A stretch of DNA of 64,000 nucleotides from JBEKYD01 sp049511335 (GTDB lineage: Bacteria; Acidobacteriota; Terriglobia; Bryobacterales; Bryobacteraceae), in assembly GCA_049511335.1 (NCBI GenBank), contig JBEKYD010000004.1, positions 1 through 64,000 on the forward strand, in the 5' to 3' direction. The notes below the pieces were generated by a model. That model searched no databases. It saw only the letters and a program-made list of their open reading frames with translations, and was not told the origin of the DNA. This document shows, piece after piece, positions 50,588 to 59,186 of the stretch (its first letter is position 1; each line of letters opens with the position of its first letter). The translations under genes were made by a program, and so were the position numbers.

Positions 50588-50789
50588 CCGACTTCGGTCT
50601 ATGGGTAAACAAAACCGGCCACGACCGGCGCTCCTACTTCGACCCGCCGATTAAGTGTTGTATAGCACTTCCGTAGGCATAAATCAACAATTAAAGGTCC
50701 GAATATGCGTTTTTGTGGAAAACTTCAACGGATTCTAATGTGGGGACACGCGCCGGTCGTCCTATTTCCGGTTTTCCGGCTGTGGAGGT

Positions 50790-52883
50790 TCACGACTTCC
50801 GGTTATTCAAGCCGAGCTTCCGCATTTTGGCCTGGAGGGTAGTTCGCTTCATTCCCAATCTGGCGGCGGCGCCTTTCTGGCCGCCCACCTTGCCGCCCGA
50901 CTCCCCCAGAGCGCGCTCGATGGCTTCGCGCTCGGCATCGGCCAGCGTGACCGCGCCGGCGGCGGACGCAATTGGCGCCGCCGGCTTCACCGCCACCCGA
51001 GTCAACTCCTGGACCGAGGCTTCCAGCGAGGCGCCCTGCGACAAAATCACGGCGCGCTCGATGAAATTCTGCAGCTCGCGGATATTCCCGGGCCAGGTAT
51101 AGCGCTCCAGGGCTTGCATCGATTCGGCGGGAATATGGGTGATGCGTTTGTTCATACGGCGCGCAAACTGCTGCACAAAATAACGAACCAGTAGAGGGAT
51201 GTCTTCGCGGCGCTCGCGCAAGGCCGGCGCGGTGATCGGGAAAACGTTCAGGCGGTAATAAAGATCGGCCCGGAACTCGCGCCGATCGACCATCTCCGCC
51301 AGGTTGCGGTTGGTGGCCGCCACCAGGCGCGCATCCGTGCGGATGGTCTTCGAGCTGCCCAGCCGCTCGAACTCGCGCTCCTGCAGGACGCGCAACAGCT
51401 TGGTCTGCAGTTCGAGCGGTATCTCGCCCACTTCGTCCAGGAACATGGTGCCGCGATGCGCCAGCTCGAAACGGCCCACGCGCTGGGCGATCGCTCCGGT
51501 GAAGGCGCCCTTCTCGTGCCCGAACATCTCGCTTTCGAGCAAGCCGGTGGGAATGGCGGCGCAGTTGAGCTTGACGAAGGTGCCCTGGCGCCGCGCACTC
51601 AGGTCGTGAATGGCTCGCGCCAGCAGCTCCTTGCCCGTGCCGGTTTCGCCATAAATCAGCACCGTGGAATCGGTCGGGGCGACGGTTTCGACTTGTTTGA
51701 GGATCGCCTTCAAGGCGCGGCTCTGGCCGATGATCTCCTCGAAGCGGTTATCGGTGCGGATTTCGTCTTCGAGGTAGACTTTTTCTTCCGCCAGCCGCGC
51801 ATTGAGCTCTTCGATGCGCTTGTAGGAAAGGGCGTTTTCGAGCGCGATCGCGATCTGCCCCGCCACCTGGGTATAAAACGGGATGTCCTCGGGGTTGAAA
51901 AAACCCGCCTGCCGCGAGCCTACGCTCAACATTCCCAAAGACTTGTCGAGAAAGATCAGGGGAGCGGCGCAGATCGATTGCAGGCCTTCCCGTTCCAGAA
52001 TGGCGCTGGTGATGGGCGACATGCGGCGGATATCGCCGGAGCCGAGCACCCTTCCTTCCCGGCCACGGAAGATGATGCCCGCCAGGGTGTCCGCCACGGG
52101 GATCTCGGCATCTTCCTGCATCACGCCTTGGCTATCGGGGAAATCCAGCACTCTCAGGCGCAGCGCGTCCTTTTCCGCGTCGTAAGTCATGATACCGGCG
52201 AAATCCAACTCGAAGATGCGCCGCAGCGCGGACGCCACCGTCTGAAACAATACTTTTGGCGACAGGCAGCTTACCGCCGCGTTGTTCACTTCGAGCAGCG
52301 CTCGCAGCCGGTCGCGCTCCTGCGCCAGTTGCCCCTCGTAGGCCAGCGCGGCCTCGGCATTCAGGGCGTTATCCACCGCAATGGCCACCTGCCTGGCTAC
52401 CTGTTCCATGAATTCGAGATCTTCGGGTGAATAGGCGTTGATTTCGGTGGAACCGAAGGTCAACCCACCCAGATCGTGCTGCGCGGTGAATAGGGGCAGG
52501 GTGCAGAAGGATTCGCAGCCGTTCGCCTGGATGATCTCCTGCAGGCGGGGAAACCGGCCCAGAGCTTGCGCGTCGGTAGCGTAATAGGGACGGCGCTCGC
52601 GCAAGGCGACCTTGGTCGGGCTGTCCTCGTCGGCCATTTCCGTGTGCTTCTCGCCCACCACCGCGCGGTCGGTTTCAAGAATGTGCAAACGCACGGTCTG
52701 GTTCTTCGGGTCCAGCAGGGTAAGTACGATGAAATCGAAAGTGACTAGACTCTTCAAACAGCGGCTCAGGTCGGCAAACAAAGTAGAGAGCTGGCGGTGC
52801 GCGACGATGCTCTGCGCTACCTCGAGCAGCGTCTCATACCGAACCTGAATGGGGTTTGGTGACATCGGAGTGGGGACAGACAT
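50790..52883 (-). CDS. Sigma54-dependent regulator with two GAF domains
   Basis: About 697 residues, FhlA-like. Two N-terminal GAF sensor domains (TLLEVAQSIVAHRQLSTLFA...; LFQTVASALRRIFELDFAG...), a AAA+ core with Walker A GETGTGKE, the sigma54-contacting GAFTGA, and Walker B GTMFLDEVGEI, then a Fis-type helix-turn-helix (GGQKGAAARLGMKRTTLQAKMRKLG). Activates RpoN promoters on a small-molecule or redox cue. Its start overlaps the end of the STAS gene, so they are co-expressed; later ATG at 52865 is possible. Target genes unknown; the adjacent TonB receptor is a candidate. Confidence 0.9.
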   Translation of the reverse strand: MSVPTPMSPNPIQVRYETLLEVAQSIVAHRQLSTLFADLSRCLKSLVTFDFIVLTLLDPKNQTVRLHILETDRAVVGEKHTEMADEDSPTKVALRERRPYYATDAQALGRFPRLQEIIQANGCESFCTLPLFTAQHDLGGLTFGSTEINAYSPEDLEFMEQVARQVAIAVDNALNAEAALAYEGQLAQERDRLRALLEVNNAAVSCLSPKVLFQTVASALRRIFELDFAGIMTYDAEKDALRLRVLDFPDSQGVMQEDAEIPVADTLAGIIFRGREGRVLGSGDIRRMSPITSAILEREGLQSICAAPLIFLDKSLGMLSVGSRQAGFFNPEDIPFYTQVAGQIAIALENALSYKRIEELNARLAEEKVYLEDEIRTDNRFEEIIGQSRALKAILKQVETVAPTDSTVLIYGETGTGKELLARAIHDLSARRQGTFVKLNCAAIPTGLLESEMFGHEKGAFTGAIAQRVGRFELAHRGTMFLDEVGEIPLELQTKLLRVLQEREFERLGSSKTIRTDARLVAATNRNLAEMVDRREFRADLYYRLNVFPITAPALRERREDIPLLVRYFVQQFARRMNKRITHIPAESMQALERYTWPGNIRELQNFIERAVILSQGASLEASVQELTRVAVKPAAPIASAAGAVTLADAEREAIERALGESGGKVGGQKGAAARLGMKRTTLQAKMRKLGLNNRKS

Positions 52884-53208
52884 TTCGCCGCCGCGCTGGC
52901 TTTTCTTCAACCCTAACACAACCACCCTGACTCCCCCGCATAGCGGTATCCTTGGGCAGCAGCCCCCGTATCAAGGGTGTCGCCGCCCGCAGCCGCACTC
53001 CGGCCCTTTGCATTTCCGCGAGCAAGGCTTGACCTTCGCCGTCCACGAAATCGACTTCTTTTAGATCGACGGTCGCCGTTCGGGACTCTAGTGTCGAAGC
53101 CGCTGTCTGCCAGCATTGCCGCAGTTCCCTAACCCAGGGACCGCTAAGCCTGCCTTCCAAGACCAGAAGCAGGCCGGCCTGGCAATCGCAAAGCGTGATC
53201 TTCAACAT
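52834..53208 (-). CDS. STAS-domain protein
   Basis: 124 residues. ITLCDCQAGLLLVLEGRLSG...TATVDLKEVDFVDGEGQALLAEMQRAG follows the anti-sigma-antagonist (STAS) fold, but the usual phosphorylated serine of the D-S/T motif is replaced (VDGEG), so phospho-switching is unlikely. The last ~35 residues (KPARRRNVCPHSD) look low in conservation and overlap the start of the sigma54 regulator gene by about 50 bases, which suggests coupled translation. Possibly modulates that regulator. Confidence 0.75.
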   Translation of the reverse strand: MLKITLCDCQAGLLLVLEGRLSGPWVRELRQCWQTAASTLESRTATVDLKEVDFVDGEGQALLAEMQRAGVRLRAATPLIRGLLPKDTAMRGSQGGCVRVEEKPARRRNVCPHSDVTKPHSGSV

Positions 53209-53349
53209 CCAAACCTGGGAAGCTGCATGAGAGATACCAACTCTGAACGAGCTTTATAATGAGTGACTTGGAAGTGACCATCACAGCCGGCATGGATGTC
53301 TGCCCAAATAATGGCATCGGATTCGGGCACGACCGGGCAAGAAGGCGGG

Positions 53350-53385
53350 GAAAAAAAGTGAGCCGGGGGAGCGAAACCCCGGCTC
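53350..53385 (-). terminator. Strong intrinsic terminator on the minus strand
   Basis: Reading the minus strand: TGAGCCGGGG, an 8-base loop, CCCCGGCTCA, one C, then seven T. The 10-bp stem (53358-53367 / 53376-53385) plus T-run is a textbook Rho-independent terminator. No annotated minus-strand gene ends just before it. Confidence 0.8.
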
Positions 53386-53596
53386 AGAAAAGGAGAATTA
53401 AACGCGGACGCACATGCGAACTCAAGACGCGACTTCGGCCAACACCCCAGCCAGGACAGGGTCAGGAGCGAGCCAGAACCGTTGCCGGATCAGGTTACCG
53501 AAATCACATCTTCTCCCAGATCGGAAACCAAAGACAGTCCCATGCGTACGTAAGGCGGACTAAGAAGGTGGTTCTACGGGATCTGTACTGTAGGTA
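53386..53596 (-). ncRNA. Possible small RNA or short peptide transcript ending at the terminator
   Basis: Between the MFS start (53597) and the terminator, the minus strand holds no long frame. A short open frame reads ...LLSPPYVRMGLSLVSDLG then EDVISVT and stop (about 53496-53576), beginning at ATG 53544 if only MGLSLVSDLG-EDVISVT is made. No ribosome site is clear. I infer a short transcript, coding or not, from the otherwise orphan terminator. The 388-base gap 53209-53596 holds nothing else that I can name. Confidence 0.35.
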
Positions 53597-54940
53597 ATGA
53601 ACCCGCCGTTTGCGACTGCGGACCGTCCGAAATCGCGTACTTCACTTAGCCGCGCGCCACATCGGCTCCGTCCGGGCTGCTACAATCCGAATTTGGCTGT
53701 CTCCCTACAGAAATCCACCGCCGTTTTTCGCCGTGTCTTCAAGGCTTTTGAATACCGCGACTTTCGGGTTATGTGGATTGGCGCGTGCACCTCCACAATC
53801 GGCACCTGGATGCAGATTGTGGCCCAGGCCTGGCTGGTCTACGAGCTTTCTCACTCGCCCTTTCTACTGGGGCTCGATACCTTCCTGGGCGGCATCCCGA
53901 TCTTCCTGTTTTCGCTATTCGGGGGCGTGCTGGCGGACCGCTTTGAGCGGCGCAAGATGCTGATGGCATCGCAATGGGTGCAGATGGGCAGCGCGTTTAT
54001 CCTGACCGCGCTGGTGCTGCTGCATCTGGTCCATGTCTGGCAAATCCTGATGCTGTCGTTCGTATCCGGTTTCGCCCAGGCATTTGGCGGGCCGGCTTAC
54101 TCGGCTCTGATTCCCACCCTGGTTCCCAAAGAGGACATGCCCAACGCCATTGCCCTCAACTCCATCCAATTCAACGCCGCCACGATTATCGGCCCCACCT
54201 TGGCGGGTATCGCGATGGCCAAATTGGGCGACGCATGGTGTTTCGGACTGAACGGCCTCTCTTTCTTCGCACCCATTATTTCGCTGTCAATTTTGACCAT
54301 TCGATTCATTCCTGAGAAGACGGGCGACTCCATCCTGTCGAGTATGAAAGAAGGGTTCCGCTTCATCCGCAAGCGCGAGGGTATGGTAGCCCTGATGGTA
54401 CTGGCTTTTTGCATGACGTTCCTGGCCGTCCCGATGCGAACCTTTCTGCCGGTTTTCGCCGAGGATATTTTCCACCACGGTCCGGAGACGTACACGTCAT
54501 TTGTGTCGGTGATTGGGGTGGGATCCGTGTTGGGAGCCCTGCTGGTGGCTTGGCTGGGTCAGATCCGTCGGAAAGGTACGGTGGCTCTAGTCATGCTGAT
54601 CGCTCTAGGCTTGGCCATCGCGGGCTTTGGGCTATCGAAGGTGCTGGCCCTTAGTTTCGTCCTCCTGTTTGTTTGTGGGGCTTCGATGATTGGGGTTTTC
54701 ACCATGGTGAACTCGCTGGTGCAATTGATCACCACCAATGAGATGCGCGGCCGGGTGGTGAGCGCGTACAATTTCGCCTTTCGGGGCGGAATGCCCATGG
54801 GAAACCTGGTGACAGGCCTGCTCGTCCCAAAAGACAGGGCGTCCGCTGTGCTGCCGCTGGTGCTGGCCGTGAATGGCGCCCTCCTAGTTGGGCTGGGGAT
54901 TTACTTCTTGACCGCCCAGCGCAAGGTAGCGGCGCTTTGA
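53597..54940 (+). CDS. MFS transporter, EntS/MFS_3-like
   Basis: Up to 447 residues, 12 membrane helices. Core begins at VFKAFEYRDFRVMWIGACTS; GGVLADRFERRKMLMASQ is motif A, GPAYSALIPTLVPKEDMPNAIALN and the second-half GQIRRKGTVALVM are typical of the enterobactin-exporter-like MFS_3 group. Substrate unknown. The N-terminal 32 residues are unlike a transporter; a TTG at 53693 (NLAVSLQK) may be the true start. Confidence 0.88.
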   Translation: MNPPFATADRPKSRTSLSRAPHRLRPGCYNPNLAVSLQKSTAVFRRVFKAFEYRDFRVMWIGACTSTIGTWMQIVAQAWLVYELSHSPFLLGLDTFLGGIPIFLFSLFGGVLADRFERRKMLMASQWVQMGSAFILTALVLLHLVHVWQILMLSFVSGFAQAFGGPAYSALIPTLVPKEDMPNAIALNSIQFNAATIIGPTLAGIAMAKLGDAWCFGLNGLSFFAPIISLSILTIRFIPEKTGDSILSSMKEGFRFIRKREGMVALMVLAFCMTFLAVPMRTFLPVFAEDIFHHGPETYTSFVSVIGVGSVLGALLVAWLGQIRRKGTVALVMLIALGLAIAGFGLSKVLALSFVLLFVCGASMIGVFTMVNSLVQLITTNEMRGRVVSAYNFAFRGGMPMGNLVTGLLVPKDRASAVLPLVLAVNGALLVGLGIYFLTAQRKVAAL

Positions 54941-54958
54941 TCCAATAGAGACAGGAAA

Positions 54959-55630
54959 ATGGTGCTCCAACTTGTACTCGCCGGATTCTTCGTGCAGGGC
55001 GCAACCCCGCTCGAAGCGGCTCGCGACCGGCAGGACCGGCCCGCGCTCGAAAGGTTCGTCCGCGAAAGCGAAGCCGCGGCCGCCAGGGCGCCCAACGATG
55101 CCGACGCGCAATACCGGTGCGCGCTGGCTTCTTCGTACCTGGCCGAAGTCGACCAGGAACTGCACGACAAAAAAGCCGCCCGGCAAGCCGCGGAAGTGGG
55201 CATCAAGGCCGCGGAAAAAGCCGTTGCCCTCAAACCCGACAATGCCGAAAACTACCGCATCCTGGGCACGCTCTACGGACAGGCCATCACCGACCTGATC
55301 AGCGGTTTGACTTACGGTCCGCGGGCCAAGGACGCGATTGCGAAGGCTTTGGCGCGCGCGCCCAATTCCTCCACGGTCTACGTGGCGCGGGGGGTGGGAA
55401 ACTACTACCTGCCGCCGCAGTTGGGCGGCGGACTGGAATCGGCCGTCGCGGATTTCCACAAGGCGATTGAGCTCGATCCCCGCAACGCCGAAGCGTACCT
55501 GTGGCTGGGCTTAAGCCTCCGCAAGGAAAACAAAGACGCCGAAGCCCGCCGCGCGTTCGAAAAATCTCTCGAGCTGGATCCCAACAGCATTTGGGCGAAA
55601 CAGCAACTCTCGAAAACGCCGGAAAAATGA
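54959..55630 (+). CDS. Exported TPR protein
   Basis: 223 residues. A short N-terminal hydrophobic segment (LQLVLAGFFVQGATPLEA) may be a signal peptide. TPR units: AAEKAVALKPDNAENYRILG, IAKALARAPNSSTVYVARGV, FHKAIELDPRNAEAYLWLG and FEKSLELDPNSIWAKQQLSK. Stop overlaps the next ATG (ATGA), so it is coupled with the large membrane protein that follows. Scaffold or assembly role likely. Confidence 0.85.
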   Translation: MVLQLVLAGFFVQGATPLEAARDRQDRPALERFVRESEAAAARAPNDADAQYRCALASSYLAEVDQELHDKKAARQAAEVGIKAAEKAVALKPDNAENYRILGTLYGQAITDLISGLTYGPRAKDAIAKALARAPNSSTVYVARGVGNYYLPPQLGGGLESAVADFHKAIELDPRNAEAYLWLGLSLRKENKDAEARRAFEKSLELDPNSIWAKQQLSKTPEK

Positions 55631-57261
55631 AGCAGCTCTGGGTTGCGGCCGTGATCGGCGCCCTAACGCTGGTGAGTTTCTTCCAGTTTCCCGGCCACAC
55701 CTGGCTGCAGCAGGACACCCAGATCTATGTGGCGATCATGGAGCACGAGCGCGACCCGCGCGTGCTGGCCAACGACATTCTGGTGGCTGAGTCGCACGTG
55801 GCCTTCACCCTATACGACGAGATCGCCCTGGCGGCGCGCAAAGTTACGGGCTTGGGTTTTCGCGAGGTGCTCGAAACCGAACAGCTTCTGACCAGAGCCT
55901 TGGGGATCTGGGGACTGTACCTGCTGGCCCTGGCCTTCCTGGACGGGCAGGCGGGCTTGTCGCTTCTAGCGGCGGCGATCGTTTCCCTCGGTGCTACCAT
56001 CGCCGGGCCTGCCGTGTTGACCTTTGAATACGAGCCGTCGCCGCGCTCGCTTGCCTACCCGCTGGTGATGTGCGGGCTGGGGCTGGCGGCTGCCGGACGG
56101 CCGCGGGCTGCCACCATTGCGGGCGCCGTCGCTTTGCTATACCACCCCCCGTCGACCCTGCCGTTTTGCGCTTTGGTCGCATGGCTGGCGCTGCGGCGGC
56201 GCGATTTTCGAACCTGCCTGCCCATCGCGGCCGCGATTCTGCTGGTGGCCTTTTCGGCAAACTTTCAGGCGCAGGATGCCGCCGCCGGCTTTTTCCGCAA
56301 ATTGACGCCCCTCGATGAGCGGCTGCAACGCATGCGGGCCGGTTACAACTGGATTTCGGGCTGGGGGACAAGCCTGATCCTGCACTGGCTGTCGGTGTTT
56401 GGAATTGCTTCGGGGGCGTGGCTTCGAGTGCGCCGCCACGGTTGTGGAGCAGGCGTTTTCGCCTGCAATCGCGGCCTTGTCATGGCATTGGCTGTAGTCG
56501 GAATCGTCAGTATGCCGATTTCCTGGTTGCTGCTGGACCGGGCGGGTTGGGCGTTCCTCTCCGAATTGCAGCCCATGCGAAACCTGTTGTGGACCGCGCT
56601 CGCGGCGCAGATCTTCACGGCCATTGCCGGCCTCCGCGCGGCCGGGCAAGGCCGCTTAATGGAAGCTTTCGCTTGGCTGGCCGCGGCGTTTGCGTTTCCG
56701 GTCGAGGATGTATTCATCCGGCCGTGGGCCTGGCGTCAGGTGTTGGTTGTGGCCGGGCTGGCGGGACTGACCGCGGGCTTGGTTTGGTCCTCCAGACGGC
56801 GCGGTTTGAAATGGGTGCCGGCGGTTGCGGCAGCAACCGCTTTTTTCGTCATTCCGGGCTGGAGCCAGGTGGTCAATTATCCGCGCCTGCACACTCCCGA
56901 ACTGGCACAATTGATCGACTGGGCACGAACCGCCACGCCGCGTGACGCCGTATTTGCGTTTCCCGACTCGGACAAAAACGGCTATCCTGGCATTTTCCGC
57001 GCCGAAGCCCTGCGCGCGGTCTACGTAGACTGGAAAGGCGGGGGCCAAGTCAATTTCCTGCCGCAATTCGCCGCCGAGTGGTGGTTTCGCTGGCAGCAGA
57101 CCATGGACCGCCCGGTCGATCTCGCCAAATACGACGGCCTGGGGATTCGGTACGTCGTGGTGCGTTCCCCCAACCGGCTATCGCAATCGCCGGTTTTTGA
57201 GAATGCGCAGTACAGGGTGTACCGGGTGCTCCCTACTTCAGCAGCCGAATCGCCCCATTGA
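55627..57261 (+). CDS. Polytopic membrane protein of unknown function
   Basis: 544 residues with about 10-12 helices (AAVIGALTLVSFFQFPG, ALGIWGLYLLALAFLDG, AAAILLVAFSANFQ, VVGIVSMPISWLLLD) and a soluble end (DAVFAFPDSDKNGYPGIF). The early QQDTQIYVAIMEHERDP carries an acidic pair after helix 1 as in GT-C-type membrane enzymes, so a glycosyltransferase-like role is possible. A hairpin-forming insert at 56449-56466 encodes GAGVFACN in a loop. Start overlaps the TPR stop; the end overlaps the DUF4097 gene by 29 bases. Confidence 0.8.
   Translation: MKQLWVAAVIGALTLVSFFQFPGHTWLQQDTQIYVAIMEHERDPRVLANDILVAESHVAFTLYDEIALAARKVTGLGFREVLETEQLLTRALGIWGLYLLALAFLDGQAGLSLLAAAIVSLGATIAGPAVLTFEYEPSPRSLAYPLVMCGLGLAAAGRPRAATIAGAVALLYHPPSTLPFCALVAWLALRRRDFRTCLPIAAAILLVAFSANFQAQDAAAGFFRKLTPLDERLQRMRAGYNWISGWGTSLILHWLSVFGIASGAWLRVRRHGCGAGVFACNRGLVMALAVVGIVSMPISWLLLDRAGWAFLSELQPMRNLLWTALAAQIFTAIAGLRAAGQGRLMEAFAWLAAAFAFPVEDVFIRPWAWRQVLVVAGLAGLTAGLVWSSRRRGLKWVPAVAAATAFFVIPGWSQVVNYPRLHTPELAQLIDWARTATPRDAVFAFPDSDKNGYPGIFRAEALRAVYVDWKGGGQVNFLPQFAAEWWFRWQQTMDRPVDLAKYDGLGIRYVVVRSPNRLSQSPVFENAQYRVYRVLPTSAAESPH
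56449..56466. repeat. Perfect hairpin inside a coding region
   Basis: GCAGGCG TTTT CGCCTGC, 7-bp perfect stem, preceded by GTTGTGGA. It encodes part of RRHGCGAGVFACNRG, which interrupts an otherwise basic cytoplasmic loop. Looks like a small inserted palindrome kept in frame. Confidence 0.5.
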
Positions 57262-58156
57262 CGGTGTTCAGATCGAACAACGGGCCGCCGGAACCGATCG
57301 TTCCCTCCAACCGGTTCTTGCCGAGTTCGCCCTGCACGCGGAAATCGAAATCGGAAGTAATCGACCCATTGGTGGTATGGGCGTCGACGCGGGCGTTGGT
57401 GTCCGCCGGCAGATGCAGCGTAATCGAACTGTTCGAGGTGTGCGCTCGCACGTCGGAGCGAAAACCAGACGGCAGGGTAAGCTCCACCGAACCGTTGCTC
57501 GTCTCTGCCCGGACTTCGCCGCCGCCGTGCTCGATCGCCGCCCGAATACCGCCGTTGGAAGTGGTGGCGTCCAGACCCCCGCGCAGGCGCTCGGCATGGA
57601 TATGTCCGTTCGAAGTATGGGCGTGGACGGCGCCTTCGATCAGGTCCAACTCCACCGGGCCATTGCTGGTTTCCGCGCCTAAATCTCCTTTCAGGTCGAT
57701 CGCCCGGATTTCCCCGTTGGACGTGTGTAAATGCGCCGGCCCGGCGGTTCCGGTGACGTGGATGGAGCCGTTGGAAGCCGTGACCCGTTCCAGCGTAATG
57801 GTCTTGGGAACAAGTAGGGTAAAGCGCGCTCCCTGATTGTTGCGCCGCTCGGTGGGGCGAACCGCCCGTATGGTGACCGAATCCGGAGTGTGGTCAATGT
57901 CCACGCGCAGGGTATCGGCAGCCTCGGGCGTGGGACCGTACTTGGCGCCCAGGATGTCCACCGTATCCCGATCCGACCCGCTGATTTCCACGCTGCCGTT
58001 AAAGGTTTCGAGCGACAGCCTGCCGCCCGCGTGTAACGGGTAAGAGTAGTGGAAATCGCGTGTCACCCGCTGCATGTCCCCCCAGTCGTCGATATCGCAA
58101 CCGGCCAGAAACAGGATCGGCAGCGGGAGCAGGAGTCGAAGAAAACCAGCGCGCAT
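57233..58156 (-). CDS. DUF4097 beta-repeat lipoprotein
   Basis: 307 residues. Lipoprotein-type signal with lipobox LFLAGC (Cys20). The body is a DUF4097 beta-helix-like solenoid with regular TSNG/TSNx turns: LHTSNGEIRAIDLKGDLGAE, VHAHTSNGHIHAERLRGGLD, VRAETSNGSVELTLPSGFRS and VDAHTTNGSITSDFDF. Role unknown; probably an envelope protein on the periplasmic side. Converges with the membrane-protein gene and overlaps its end by 29 bases. Confidence 0.88.
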   Translation of the reverse strand: MRAGFLRLLLPLPILFLAGCDIDDWGDMQRVTRDFHYSYPLHAGGRLSLETFNGSVEISGSDRDTVDILGAKYGPTPEAADTLRVDIDHTPDSVTIRAVRPTERRNNQGARFTLLVPKTITLERVTASNGSIHVTGTAGPAHLHTSNGEIRAIDLKGDLGAETSNGPVELDLIEGAVHAHTSNGHIHAERLRGGLDATTSNGGIRAAIEHGGGEVRAETSNGSVELTLPSGFRSDVRAHTSNSSITLHLPADTNARVDAHTTNGSITSDFDFRVQGELGKNRLEGTIGSGGPLFDLNTVNGAIRLLK

Positions 58157-58229
58157 TGGGAACCTCCAAATCGCGATTTACGTATACCCCAGGAAGTTTG
58201 TTCCAGAAAGGAGTACAATCGCCCTAAAT

Positions 58230-58979
58230 ATGACACCCGAAAATGCACCTGCCGTTGAGCCGCCCGCCGGATTGAGCGAATTCTCCCGCCTGACCGGCGT
58301 TTTCTTTGAACCGGGGAAGACTTTTGCGGATATTGTGGCCCGGCCGCGATGGATCGTTCCCATGCTGCTGGTGATTCTGATCGGCTTGGCCGCCACCGTC
58401 CAGATGTCGCAACGGATCGGCTGGGAGCGCATCGTAAGCCATTCCTTCGACACCAGTTCACGGGCGCAAAACATGACCCCGCAACAGCGCCAACAGGCCA
58501 TCGAGACGGGGGTAAAGATTGCCAGCGTCATGGCCTATATCGGCCCGATAGTCGGCGTTCCGATCTATTTTCTGGTTGTGGCCGCGGTGCTTCTGGGCAT
58601 CTTTGCCGGCATTCTCTCCGCGCCGGTGAAGTTCAAGCAGGCTTTCGCCGTGGTTTCTTATGCCAATTTACCCGGGGTTGTTTCCGGGATTCTGCTCATC
58701 GTCGTCTTGCAGCTTAAGAATCCCGACGAATTCAACGTGCAGAATCCCCTGGCATTCAATCCCGGCGCTTTCATGGACCCGCTGGCGACGTCCAAAGCTC
58801 TGTACTCGCTGGCAACCTCGATCGACCTGTTCACCTTGTGGACGATTGTGTTGATGGCCATCGGTTTCAAGGCGGCCGCCGGCAAGAAACTCTCGTCGAG
58901 CGGCGCGTTTCTGGCGGTGTTCCTGCCGTGGTGCGTGTGGGTCGGAGGCAAGGCGGCGCTGGCGGGATTGTTCTCGTAG
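58230..58979 (+). CDS. Yip1-domain membrane protein
   Basis: 249 residues. Cytoplasmic N-terminus with FSRLTGVFFEPGKTFADIVARP, the typical bacterial Yip1 lead, then about five helices (IVPMLLVILIGLAATVQ, IVGVPIYFLVVAAVLLGIFAG, VVSGILLIVVLQL, LAVFLPWCVWVGGKAALAGL). Function unknown. ATG at 58230; AAGGAG lies 17 bases before, rather far. Divergent from the DUF4097 gene and followed directly by the REP cluster. Confidence 0.85.
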   Translation: MTPENAPAVEPPAGLSEFSRLTGVFFEPGKTFADIVARPRWIVPMLLVILIGLAATVQMSQRIGWERIVSHSFDTSSRAQNMTPQQRQQAIETGVKIASVMAYIGPIVGVPIYFLVVAAVLLGIFAGILSAPVKFKQAFAVVSYANLPGVVSGILLIVVLQLKNPDEFNVQNPLAFNPGAFMDPLATSKALYSLATSIDLFTLWTIVLMAIGFKAAAGKKLSSSGAFLAVFLPWCVWVGGKAALAGLFS

Positions 58980-58983
58980 CCCG

Positions 58984-59125
58984 GTGGGACAGACGATCGC
59001 CTTTTGTCGTCTGTCGTTCCCCGCCGATGCGCAACAGTGGGACAGACGATCGCCTTTTGTCGTCTCTCGTTCCCCGCTGAAGCAGAATCACCCGACAGAC
59101 GACGAAAAACGATCGTCTGTCCCAC
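58984..59125. repeat. REP cluster upstream of RAYT (two left halves, one right half)
   Basis: Left halves at 58984-59015 and 59037-59068, a right half at 59094-59125. Each half is a GACAGACGA / TCGTCTGTC hairpin with a 10-base loop; the second left half has one stem change (CTCTC). Right half is inverted, giving a doublet with the second left half. It starts four bases after the Yip1 stop. Confidence 0.9.
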
Positions 59126-59186
59126 CAGAATCTCACTTGTTTTGAGAAAAACCCGGCGTGACGGGCACTACTTCCCCGGAATCACG

